Positions 1 through 8,583 of a stretch of 64,000 bases of DNA are shown here, piece after piece. How positions within the stretch are numbered: position 1 is the first letter of the stretch; each line of letters opens with the position of its first letter. A program made the translations under genes and the position numbers. Source of the DNA: Bacillota bacterium (GTDB lineage: Bacteria; Bacillota; Clostridia; Lachnospirales; Lachnospiraceae); assembly GCA_023423335.1 (NCBI GenBank), contig JAFAFU010000070.1, positions 25,538-89,537 of the forward strand, read 5' to 3'. Under the pieces are notes generated by a model. It was not told the origin of the DNA. It did no database searches and was given only the letters and a program-made list of their open reading frames with translations.

Positions 1-1
1 G

Positions 2-3000
2 CTGTTCCATAGCACTTTGGGGTACAGCTATGTCTATTCCCCTGACTTGGCACGGGACTATACCGATCCTCTTTTTGCAGATGAACTGCTATCGGCCATA
101 GGAAAGATTAACCCCAAGCTGCCAGAAGTCGCCCTGACTGAGGCAGTTTATAAGCTGCGTAATTTTCAAGGCGGAACAATTTTGCAAAAGAATATGCAGT
201 TTATGGACTATTTGCAAAACGGAGTGCCCGTGAATTATTTCGATGCCGGGGAGCAGCGCTCTGCTTTGGTGCAGTTGGTGGATTACGATAATCCGGATAA
301 GAACAGCTTTATCGTTGCAAACCAGTGGACTATTATCGAAAACAGTGAGAAGCGCCCGGATGTACTAATTTTCTTAAATGGATTACCCGTAGTTGTATTT
401 GAACTTAAGTCACCTTCTCGAGAAGAAACTGATGCCTCTGAAGCATACCTCCAATTACGAAATTACATGCACGAAATTCCATCTTTATTTATTTATAATG
501 CCTTTCTCGTTATGAGTGATCTTGCCACATCAAAAGCAGGTACTATTACGGTAGGCGAAGATCGATTCATGGAGTGGAAGACAAAAGATGGTAGCTACGA
601 GAATACGCAGTACGCCCAGTTCGATACCTTCATTGAGGGTATGTTTGATAAGGCACGACTGCTTGATATAATAAAGAACTTTATCTGCTTTTCAGGTGAC
701 GCGAAGATTCTAGGGGCGTATCACCAATATTTTGCTGTGCGGAAAGCTATTACTTCAACTGCTAAGGCAACTGAAACCGACGGACGCGGCGGTGTTTTTT
801 GGCATACACAAGGTAGTGGTAAGTCCCTGTCAATGGTATTTTACGCTCATCTTTTACAGGAGGTTTTGAAATCTCCTACAATTGTTGTGCTTACCGATCG
901 CAATGATCTTGATGATCAGTTGTTCGGACAGTTTGCGAAGTGCGCAGACTTTTTGCACCAAACACCGGTACAAGCAACTTGTCGTAAGCTAAGTGAAGAA
1001 TATAAAGAAGCTCTTCGAAAGGGTGAAAAACGTAAAATAGAAATTGGACTCAAAGATTATCTTCAGGGTCGAGCAGCAAATGGTATAATCTTTACTACGG
1101 CACAGAAATTCGAAGAAAGTTCCGAATTTCTGTCTGACCGTCGAAATGTGATCGTAATGGCAGATGAGGCTCACCGTAGTCAGTTCATTGATGAAAAGAT
1201 TGATAACAAAACAGGACAAATACAAAAATCCTTTGGGCTTATTATCAGAGAAAGCTTACCTAACGCTACATACATTGGGTTTACGGGTACACCAATATCA
1301 AGTAAAGATCGATCAACCATCGAAGTGTTTGGTAACTATATTGATATCTATGACATGACACAAGCTGTGGAGGACGGAGCAACACGCCCTGTTTATTATG
1401 AGAGCCGTGTTATCCACTTGAAACTGGATGAAAACGTCCTGCGACTTATTGATGCTGAGTACGATATTATGGCGCAGAATGCCGAAGATTACGCGATAGA
1501 AAAGAGTAAAAAAGAACTCGGTAATATGGAAAGTATCCTCGGAGCGAAACAGACAATAACCGCTCTATGCGAAGATATCATAAAGCATTACGAGGAAAAT
1601 CGACAATATGAGCTCACCGGTAAAGCCATGGTTGTTGCCTACTCTCGTACCATCGCTATGGAAATTTATAGTAAGTTTCTTGAGCTCCGCCCCGAATGGA
1701 CAGAAAAGGTTGGGGTGGTTATGACCGAGAGCAATAACGATCCTGAGAAATGGCACGACATTATTGGGAATAAGCGTCATCGGAATGAGATGGCAAAACG
1801 GTTTAAGGATAATAAAAATACGCTAAAAATTTCCATTGTGGTAGATATGTGGCTGACAGGCTTTGACGTGCCATCTCTTGCTACAATGTATGTTTATAAG
1901 CCGATGGCAGGACACAATCTCATGCAGGCAATTGCTCGTGTTAATAGAGTTTACAAGGATAAAGAAGGTGGATTGGTAGTTGATTATGTTGGTATCGCTT
2001 CAGCGTTGAAGCAGGCAATGAACGACTACACGAATCGAGACAAGAATAACTATGGCGATACGGATATTGCCAAAACCGCTTTACCGAAGTTTATTGAGAA
2101 ATTGGAGGTCTGTCGTAACCTCTTCCATGAATTTGACTATTCTGGCTTTATGAAAGAGAATGCTACCGACCTCTCCCGCGCCAAAACGATTAGTGGAGGG
2201 GTGAACTTCCTTTCCAGAGTTGACAGAGAAAAGCAACGCGATGTGTTCATCAAGGAAGCAATGCTTTTGCGACAAGCACTCTCCCTCTGTCGTTCGCTTC
2301 TTACTTCAGAGCATCGGTATGAAGCGGCCTATTTTGAGGCAGTGCGGACACTGCTTACACGTATCACCGGCGAAGACAAACCACTATCCTTAAAAGAAAT
2401 AAATGCCCGAGTCAATGAATTGTTGAAAGCAAGCATCCAAAGCGAAGGCGTTATCAATCTGTTTTCGGATATTGATACAGGCTTTTCCCTTTTCGATCCG
2501 AAATTTCTTGACGAAATCGCTAAGATGAAAGAAAAAAACTTAGCTGTTGAAATACTGAAGAAACTGCTTGCTGAGCAAGTATCGCTATACCGTAGAACAA
2601 ACCTCGTTAAGAGTGAGAAGTTCTCAGAAATGCTCTCCCGTGCTATGAAAGCATATCTCAACGGTATGCTCTCGAACGAGGAAGTTATCGCTGAGTTAAT
2701 GAAGATGGCTAAAGATATGGCGAATGCTCAAGCGGAAGGCGATGCACTCGGACTTACAGATGAAGAATTGGCGTTCTATGACGCAATAACACGCCCGCAA
2801 GCAGTAAAAGATTTTTATGAAAGCAAGGAGTTGGTGGCGATGGCCCATGAGCTTACCGAGATGCTTCGAAAAAGTAGAACTATAGATTGGCAAAAGAAAG
2901 AATCCGCTCGCGCCGGTATGCGTCGAATGGTAAAAAAACTGCTGAAAAAGTATAAATATCCACCAGAAGGTATGGAAGATGCAATTGCCACTGTTATCGG

Positions 3001-3028
3001 ACAGTGCGAGGTGTGGACGGATAATTAA
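2..3028 (+). CDS. hsdR: Type I restriction enzyme R subunit (partial, 5' end outside window)
   Basis: Motor and nuclease subunit of a type I restriction-modification complex, cutting unmodified DNA after ATP-driven translocation. The frame is open to the window edge, so the true start lies upstream; the first usable start inside is a TTG at 17. Numbering from that TTG: a PD-(D/E)XK nuclease around residues 115-131 (Asp, then the E-x-K of FELKSP), Walker A in HTQGSGKS near 262-269, DEAH near 383, TGTP as motif III, and a helicase C half with QAIARVNR. The C-terminus is the HsdR helical domain. hsdM and hsdS are not in the window and presumably lie upstream. A GmrSD-like gene follows after 15 bases, so the two are probably co-transcribed as part of a defence island. 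Confidence 0.95.
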   Translation: MFHSTLGYSYVYSPDLARDYTDPLFADELLSAIGKINPKLPEVALTEAVYKLRNFQGGTILQKNMQFMDYLQNGVPVNYFDAGEQRSALVQLVDYDNPDKNSFIVANQWTIIENSEKRPDVLIFLNGLPVVVFELKSPSREETDASEAYLQLRNYMHEIPSLFIYNAFLVMSDLATSKAGTITVGEDRFMEWKTKDGSYENTQYAQFDTFIEGMFDKARLLDIIKNFICFSGDAKILGAYHQYFAVRKAITSTAKATETDGRGGVFWHTQGSGKSLSMVFYAHLLQEVLKSPTIVVLTDRNDLDDQLFGQFAKCADFLHQTPVQATCRKLSEEYKEALRKGEKRKIEIGLKDYLQGRAANGIIFTTAQKFEESSEFLSDRRNVIVMADEAHRSQFIDEKIDNKTGQIQKSFGLIIRESLPNATYIGFTGTPISSKDRSTIEVFGNYIDIYDMTQAVEDGATRPVYYESRVIHLKLDENVLRLIDAEYDIMAQNAEDYAIEKSKKELGNMESILGAKQTITALCEDIIKHYEENRQYELTGKAMVVAYSRTIAMEIYSKFLELRPEWTEKVGVVMTESNNDPEKWHDIIGNKRHRNEMAKRFKDNKNTLKISIVVDMWLTGFDVPSLATMYVYKPMAGHNLMQAIARVNRVYKDKEGGLVVDYVGIASALKQAMNDYTNRDKNNYGDTDIAKTALPKFIEKLEVCRNLFHEFDYSGFMKENATDLSRAKTISGGVNFLSRVDREKQRDVFIKEAMLLRQALSLCRSLLTSEHRYEAAYFEAVRTLLTRITGEDKPLSLKEINARVNELLKASIQSEGVINLFSDIDTGFSLFDPKFLDEIAKMKEKNLAVEILKKLLAEQVSLYRRTNLVKSEKFSEMLSRAMKAYLNGMLSNEEVIAELMKMAKDMANAQAEGDALGLTDEELAFYDAITRPQAVKDFYESKELVAMAHELTEMLRKSRTIDWQKKESARAGMRRMVKKLLKKYKYPPEGMEDAIATVIGQCEVWTDN

Positions 3029-3043
3029 GGGAGGACAAAAATA

Positions 3044-5107
3044 ATGAATGCTTTTAAAAGCAATATCTATAAATATCTTGGTGGTACTTGCCAATATTTG
3101 ATTCCACTGTATCAGAGAACCTATAGCTGGGAGCGAGAGCAATGCGCTCGCCTTTGGAATGACATTGTCAACCTTCACAATACACATCGGGAGGGACATT
3201 TTGTTGGCTCTATCGTCCGCATAGACGAGGATTCAGCTGCAGGGTCGACCCTTGCAATGATTATTGATGGTCAGCAACGCCTTACTACATTGACCTTGCT
3301 TCTCGTCTCTCTGCGGGACTACGCAAAGGAAAATACGGACAGTGGAGTGAATCCTAATAAAATTACAGATACCTTGTTGCTAAACCAGTACGAAACGGGC
3401 AGTGCCAAATACAAACTGCTTCTTACGCAAGCTGACAGGGATGCCCTTATAAAGAAGATTGAAGGCTCGCCAATTTCTGATACCCTAAAATCCCGTGTGC
3501 TTGACAATTATGGCTTTTTTACTGGCCAAATTGCCAAATTGGAGATTACGCCCTCTGATCTTTACGATGCCATCGGCAAGCTTCAGATCGTGGATATTGT
3601 TCTTGATCGCCAATACGATGACCCGCAGGCGATTTTTGAGAGTTTGAACTCGACGGGGATGGACTTGAAGGATTCCGATCTTATCCGCAATCATTTGCTG
3701 ATGGGCTTAGATTCCGTAACACAGGCAGACGTTTACAACAATATCTGGCGGCCAACGGAACTACTCTTTGATTACGAACACCAGAGTGAGTTATTGGACA
3801 ATTTTTTCCGTGATTACCTGACGATGAAACTAGGCAGAATACCAAAAAAGAATGAGGTTTATAAAGAGTTCAGAGCCTACAATAATGGGAGTGGCTTAAC
3901 TATACGTGATCTTTGCCAAGATATTTACAGTTATGCGAAGCATTACACCGATATGTACTTTGTAAGGAGTGCCAATACAATCCTTAAATTGCTGTATGGT
4001 GACATGAAGGCAATCCGAATGGAAGTAGCCTATCCGTTCTTGCTGAAAGTTCACGACGACTGTGATAAGGGATTGATTACAGTCGAGGAATTGCAGGAAA
4101 TCGTTCGGCTTTGCGTGAGTTATGTGCTGCGTCGTGCCGTCTGTGATATCCCAACAAATTCCTTAAATAAGACCTTCGCTACCATGAAGGATGATATTAA
4201 GTCGCACGATTACCTAAATTCGGTCAAGGCATTCTTTATCCTGCTCGATTCCTATAAGGAATTTCCAAGTAATGAGCGCTTTCTTTCGTCTCTCCTGACA
4301 AGGGATATCTATAACATGAACCGTTGCCGGTATATCCTTGGGAGGATCGAGAATTGGGACAATAAATCGGTCGTATCATTGGATAATCTGACCATCGAAC
4401 ACATTATTCCTCAAAACCCGCATTTATCAGCTGATTGGATCGCCGCTCTCGGTAGCGACTGGAAAGAGATTCAAAAGAAATATCTACATTCCATTGGCAA
4501 TTTGACACTAACGGCATATAACTCCGAGATGAGTGATTCATCATTTGCCGACAAACTCGATATGGAGGGTGGTTTCAAAGAGAGCGCACTCCGTCTGAAT
4601 AAGTACGTTGTCACTCAGATTTCTTGGGGCGAATCACAAGTCAACGAACGCGCTTCTCTACTCGGCGAAGTGGCGAAAAAAGCGTGGCCTTATCCGAATC
4701 TTACTGACGCCGAACTAGCCCCCTATCACAAGCAGGATGATACCGCACCACAATACACACTTGAGAGCTATCAATACCTAAATGCTTTCAACCGGATGCT
4801 CTTTGAAAAGCTGAACACCCGCATTCTCAATCTTGGTACTTTTGTAAAACGTGAGTTTAAGAAGCTGTATATCGCTTATAAAGCTGATACTAACTTTGTG
4901 GATGTCGTTATTCAGAGTTCACGGCTTCGTTTGGCTGTAAATATGAAATTTGTAGATGTCATTGACACCAAAGGAATATGTAAGGATGTTACGGGCGTGG
5001 GCAGATGGGGAAACGGTGATGTGGAAGTTGGCCTGGACAGTTTGGACGCTCTTGATGATGTGATGGTAATTATTGAACAAGCTTTCCGTAAGCAGGATGT
5101 AGAGTAA
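3044..5107 (+). CDS. GmrSD-like DUF262/DUF1524 nuclease
   Basis: 687 residues. The N-terminal DUF262 domain shows the family signature DGQQR at residues 75-79 (nucleotide-binding, ParB-like fold). A DUF1524 His-Me finger nuclease region follows, with EHIIPQNP from residue 452 and HSIGNLTLT about 30 residues later. The last 100 or so residues resemble the DUF5655 tail found on many of these proteins. Characterised relatives (GmrSD, BrxU, SspE) restrict modified phage DNA using NTP hydrolysis; the substrate here cannot be read from sequence. The start is ATG 11 bases after GGAGG. Its position right behind hsdR suggests a defence role as an added type IV or phosphorothioate-type effector; that is inference. 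Confidence 0.85.
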   Translation: MNAFKSNIYKYLGGTCQYLIPLYQRTYSWEREQCARLWNDIVNLHNTHREGHFVGSIVRIDEDSAAGSTLAMIIDGQQRLTTLTLLLVSLRDYAKENTDSGVNPNKITDTLLLNQYETGSAKYKLLLTQADRDALIKKIEGSPISDTLKSRVLDNYGFFTGQIAKLEITPSDLYDAIGKLQIVDIVLDRQYDDPQAIFESLNSTGMDLKDSDLIRNHLLMGLDSVTQADVYNNIWRPTELLFDYEHQSELLDNFFRDYLTMKLGRIPKKNEVYKEFRAYNNGSGLTIRDLCQDIYSYAKHYTDMYFVRSANTILKLLYGDMKAIRMEVAYPFLLKVHDDCDKGLITVEELQEIVRLCVSYVLRRAVCDIPTNSLNKTFATMKDDIKSHDYLNSVKAFFILLDSYKEFPSNERFLSSLLTRDIYNMNRCRYILGRIENWDNKSVVSLDNLTIEHIIPQNPHLSADWIAALGSDWKEIQKKYLHSIGNLTLTAYNSEMSDSSFADKLDMEGGFKESALRLNKYVVTQISWGESQVNERASLLGEVAKKAWPYPNLTDAELAPYHKQDDTAPQYTLESYQYLNAFNRMLFEKLNTRILNLGTFVKREFKKLYIAYKADTNFVDVVIQSSRLRLAVNMKFVDVIDTKGICKDVTGVGRWGNGDVEVGLDSLDALDDVMVIIEQAFRKQDVE

Positions 5108-5128
5108 GCTTTTTAGAGTACTAATAAT

Positions 5129-5146
5129 GCTAACACTTGTGTTAGC
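5129..5146. other. Perfect inverted repeat (8-bp arms) after the GmrSD-like gene
   Basis: GCTAACAC-TT-GTGTTAGC is a perfect hairpin 20 bases after the stop of the GmrSD-like gene. No clear T-run follows on the plus strand, so an intrinsic terminator is possible but not shown; an operator or recombination site is the alternative. Confidence 0.4.
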
Positions 5147-5192
5147 GTACAAAGCAGTTTCTTTATACATAAAAATACTTCTAATGACTCAT

Positions 5193-5227
5193 ATATCATT
5201 TACAATAGATAGGTTAGTAAATGATAT
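5193..5227. repeat. Inverted repeat abutting the recombinase ribosome binding site
   Basis: ATATCATTTAC at 5193-5203 is the exact reverse complement of GTAAATGATAT at 5217-5227, with a 13-base spacer. The right arm ends directly against GGAGG (5228-5232), the ribosome binding site of the serine recombinase. It may be a hairpin limiting translation, an operator, or the arms of a recombination site, since large serine recombinases often sit beside their own att site. Confidence 0.5.
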
Positions 5228-5239
5228 GGAGGTTTTTAG

Positions 5240-6624
5240 CTGAATAAACAAAGCAAAAAGGTATCCATTATACCACCCAACCCTAAGTATGATAGAAAAA
5301 TTAGAGCAGAATCAAAAGCGTTAAAGGTTGCTGCCTATTGCCGGGTAAGTACTAGTCTTGAGCAACAGGAAACTAGCTACGAATCTCAAAAAAGTTATTA
5401 CACTGATAAAATAACAAATAATCCGAATTGGAAATTTGCTGGACTATTTGCTGATGATGGGAAAAGTGCAACAAGTACTAAAAGCCGATGCGATTTTACT
5501 TCTATGATAGCAAAATGTATGGCGGGAAAAATTGATATGATTATTACTAAATCGGTTAGCAGATTTGCGCGAAATACAGTAGACTGTTTGCAGACAATAA
5601 GAAAGCTAAAAGATCGTAATATCGGTATCCTATTTGAAAAGGAGAACATCTATACATTGGAAAGTACAGGAGAACTTTTAATAACGATATTGAGCAGTCA
5701 GGCTCAGGAGGAAAGCCGAAACCTGAGCGAGAATATCCGATGAGGTTTAACATGGCAATACGAAAAGGGCATTGTAAATGTTAATTACAAAAAGTTTATG
5801 GGCTATACAAAAGGAGCAGATGGTGAGAGTTAACAATTGTCCCTGAGGAAGCTGAAGTAGTCAGAAATATTTTTAGATGGTATTTAGAGGGTAAAAGCTT
5901 CGATAGCATAGCAAAGATACTTCAAAAAGAAGGTATTCGGACAGTAACTGGAAACAAAAATTGGTGTCCGTCTGTCATTTCAAAGATGGTTTCAAACGAA
6001 AAATATTGCGGAGATGCTCTACTGCAGAAAACATATACAATAGATTTTCTGACTAGAAAAAGGGTGATTAACCGCGGATATGTCCCAAAGTATTATATTG
6101 AGAAAAATCATGAACCAATAATATCTAAGGATACTTTTCTTCAAGCTCAGGCAGAAAGGAAAAGACGGTCAGCCATATCTAAGTTAGATTCAAATATAAA
6201 AGGGAAATATAGTTCCAAATACGTATTGTCAAACATCATGTTTTGCGAAGAATGCGGATATCCCTACCGTAGAGTGACTTGGAGTAAAGGTAACAAAAAA
6301 AAGATAGTATGGAGATGCGGGAATAGATTAAAGCACGGCAACCGCATTTGTAAACAGTCGCCATCATTAGCGGAAGAAGAACTCCAATCTAATATTATGA
6401 GTTGCCTGAAAAGTGTAATAGAATCCTCTGGTTCAAGTGTGTTGCCGGATGATTCAACTACAGTATATAAAGCTTATTTAGAGAAGTGCAAAGCCCCGCT
6501 TTGTTTAGATATATACGATGATACCATGGTTTATAATTTAATTGAAAGGATCTCAGTAAAGGCAGGAGCTTCACTCATAATTCAATTTAAAACGGGAGTT
6601 GTAATGGTTACTAATCTTTATTAA
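5240..6624 (+). pseudogene. Large serine recombinase, disrupted
   Basis: Site-specific recombinase of the TnpX/CcrA-like large serine family. Segment one (5240-5740) is the resolvase domain with AYCRVSTSLEQQ holding the nucleophile serine, ADDGKSAT, and SVSRFARN. An in-frame TGA at 5741-5743 stands where relatives have Trp in the ENIRWG stretch. The same frame reads on through KKFMGYTKGADGE until about 5827, where two extra bases (or one missing) shift it; it resumes at 5830 with LTIVPEEAEVVRNIF and runs to 6624. The second part holds the recombinase domain and a zinc ribbon (CEECGY ... WRCGNR ... ICKQS). The resolvase frame has no ATG, GTG or TTG before 5504; a CTG at 5240 sits 7 bases after GGAGG. 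Two independent lesions make it inactive as read, unless they are sequencing errors. Confidence 0.85.
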
Positions 6625-6774
6625 GTTGAAATAGGTAGCGAATTTATACTTTTCAAATATAACAGCTTCAAGGGTGTATGAATCCATAGTATGAAAGTGA
6701 CGTTTTTCTTGATAAAAAAGCCATATATCGTGCTGAAATGTGTCGAAAATAGCAGTATAAAGTCGTAAAATACA

Positions 6775-6837
6775 GTGGACATCTTTCCGCATACGACACA
6801 TGTGGAGAATGTCGTGTTGATGTCGAGGAAAGATTAA
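6775..6837 (+). pseudogene. C-terminal remnant of an RlmD-like rRNA methyltransferase
   Basis: The frame GTG at 6775 to TAA at 6837 reads VDIFPHTTHVENVVLMSRKD, which closely resembles the conserved C-terminus of class I 23S rRNA (uracil-5-)-methyltransferases (RlmD/RumA; usual form VDMFPHTxHVETVVLL). Just upstream, another frame gives EMCRK, a stop, then QYKVVKY, matching what normally precedes this motif, so the gene end is present but frameshifted. It has no start or ribosome binding site of its own. This gene is a known insertion target of serine-recombinase elements, and the broken recombinase lies 150 bases upstream. I infer an element once integrated here. Confidence 0.6.
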
Positions 6838-6879
6838 GTTGTAATGAAAAAAATTATATAATCAACTGGAGGAAAAATA

Positions 6880-7302
6880 GTGGGAAAAGCGTTTCAATTA
6901 TGTGGTGCAAGTATTATCTTGTATAAAGATAAACAGATTTTATTACAGCAAAGAAAAGATAATCAATGTTGGGGTTACCATGGTGGTCGGGTTGAATTGG
7001 GAGAAGTTGTCGAAGATGCAGCAAAAAGAGAATTGCTAGAGGAAACAGGGCTGACAGCTAATACTCTCGATTTATTTGGTGTTTTCTCTGGACCAGAATT
7101 ACATCACATATATCCCGATGGAAATGAGGTCTACATAATTGATACTGTATTTCTCTGCAATGATTTCTCGGGAACCCCTAGTTTTCAAAAAGAAGAGTGC
7201 ATTGATTTACAATGGTTTGATTTAGATGATATTCCGGAAAACCTAAGCCCTCCCATAATACCTGCACTCAAAAAATTTATAGATATTCAGCATACCAGAT
7301 AA
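6880..7302 (+). CDS. Nudix hydrolase
   Basis: 140-residue Nudix-fold pyrophosphohydrolase acting on nucleoside diphosphates linked to some other moiety. The complete Nudix box is visible (G-x5-E-x7-REL-x-EE-x-G) from GRVELGE to RELLEETGL, so catalytic metal binding should be intact. The start is GTG at 6880, preceded by GGAGG with 6 bases of spacing. The substrate is not predictable: the family covers MutT-like 8-oxo-dGTP, ADP-ribose and Ap4A enzymes. It stands alone, after the decayed recombinase and before a convergent AraC gene. Confidence 0.85.
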   Translation: MGKAFQLCGASIILYKDKQILLQQRKDNQCWGYHGGRVELGEVVEDAAKRELLEETGLTANTLDLFGVFSGPELHHIYPDGNEVYIIDTVFLCNDFSGTPSFQKEECIDLQWFDLDDIPENLSPPIIPALKKFIDIQHTR

Positions 7303-7572
7303 GTATTTTCTACATTTGGAGACATGACATCTATTTTGTCAACTCACCCTAAGCACAGATTTTCCGATTGATATTTTTGTGAATGTGAACGACGATGAAC
7401 TTGAGTTTGCAGCCGTATTAACAATAAACAATATGGAATTTTGGATTGTAGTTATAAATAGGCGTTGACAATCCCCCCGGAAATAGAACAACCCGCCGAT
7501 AGAACCTCGACGGGCTGTTTAAATTTAGTAGATTGCAATGTAAATGGTAGTGTGTCTATTAGACATAGAATA
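7303..7572. other. Intergenic region with a possible gene fragment
   Basis: No complete gene seen. A plus-strand stretch at about 7330-7468 reads FPIDIFVNVNDDELEF and onward to a TGA without a start codon or ribosome binding site; its acidic, non-random look suggests a gene remnant, but I do not recognise the family. The hairpin at 7487-7520 is listed separately. Confidence 0.25.
7487..7520 (-). terminator. Hairpin downstream of the AraC-type regulator
   Basis: AACAACCCGCCG and CGACGGGCTGTT pair as a 12-bp stem. On the minus strand the two imperfect positions become G-U wobbles, so it is best formed as RNA of the minus-strand regulator ending at 7573. The following T-run is weak. Confidence 0.5.
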
Positions 7573-8415
7573 TTACTTTTTAATAACGGGTATCCATATT
7601 TCGCTTTTGTAATCAGATGAGCTCAGATCACCATTTGAGTACCATTCAACTTCTGGTGCTTCTGCGTGTTCATAACCGGATGTAGGAAACCATTCTGAAA
7701 AAATCCGTCCCCATATTTCTGTCATTGCTGTAGGCATTGGACCGGTTATTTCAAATATTGCCCATGTAAGAGATGGTATTTCAAGCTTACACATCGTTTT
7801 GGGACAATCTTTTTTTGTTATGGCGGCAATGTAGTAATCAGTCGTATTATCTTCATACATTCCACTGTATACACCCACTAACCCATTCCCAAGCTCGGCG
7901 ATTTGCCCGATTGTTTCCGACGGTGTCTCACTCCACATTTTCCCTATGTTTTCACCTAAGCCTTCAACATGAGAAAATCTTTGCTTAATACCTACAATGG
8001 CAAATGAATCTTTTTGCTCAATTCTGTAGTTCATCTCAACCACTCCTTTTAGTGATAAGGAGAATGTTATACGAGGATATGCCTTTAAGGACATGCCTCT
8101 TTTTCTTGCTTTTGACGGTATAATTCCATGCATTGCTATAAATGCACGAGAAAACGCGTCAGGCGAATTATAGCCATACTTCAAAGCAATATCAATTATC
8201 TTTTCGTTACCATTCTGCAAGTCAAAAGCAGCAAGGGTTAAACGACGTCGCCTTATATACTCGGATAGCGGTATTCCGATAAGGAAACCAAACATGCGCT
8301 GAAAGTGATATTGAGAGCATAATGCAATTTGTGCAATCCTTGCATATTCAATTTCGCGGTCAAGATTACTTTCGATATAATCAATCGCTTGTTTCATGTT
8401 TTCCAGTGTATCCAT
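7573..8415 (-). CDS. AraC-family regulator with GyrI-like effector domain
   Basis: 280 residues. Residues 1-110 form the paired helix-turn-helix of AraC/XylS proteins (IAQIALCSQYHFQRMF, then IIDIALKYGYNSPDAFSRAF). After a short linker, residues 130-280 match the GyrI-like/SRPBCC-type effector domain found in Rob and BltR-type proteins, which bind small hydrophobic or cationic ligands. The start is ATG with AAGGAG about 9 bases upstream. No obvious target operon adjoins it; it may be autoregulated or act on distant efflux or detoxification genes. The family call is firm, the ligand unknown. Confidence 0.88.
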   Translation of the reverse strand: MDTLENMKQAIDYIESNLDREIEYARIAQIALCSQYHFQRMFGFLIGIPLSEYIRRRRLTLAAFDLQNGNEKIIDIALKYGYNSPDAFSRAFIAMHGIIPSKARKRGMSLKAYPRITFSLSLKGVVEMNYRIEQKDSFAIVGIKQRFSHVEGLGENIGKMWSETPSETIGQIAELGNGLVGVYSGMYEDNTTDYYIAAITKKDCPKTMCKLEIPSLTWAIFEITGPMPTAMTEIWGRIFSEWFPTSGYEHAEAPEVEWYSNGDLSSSDYKSEIWIPVIKK

Positions 8416-8583
8416 ATTATACTTCTCCTTTCACGTTAAGTATAATACAGGTCAAGAACAAATACCCGACAATATTTGCAAGTATTTGTAGGTCGGAGTG
8501 TTAATACGCTCATAATGAAGTTCCTTTCCAGCGGTTGATACGTTCTGCCACACAAAAGGGGTATAATCACCAAGGACTACATG

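Noticed and set aside
2696..3199. 167-codon minus-strand ORF over the hsdR/GmrSD junction
   Set aside because: Antisense shadow of two well-supported genes.
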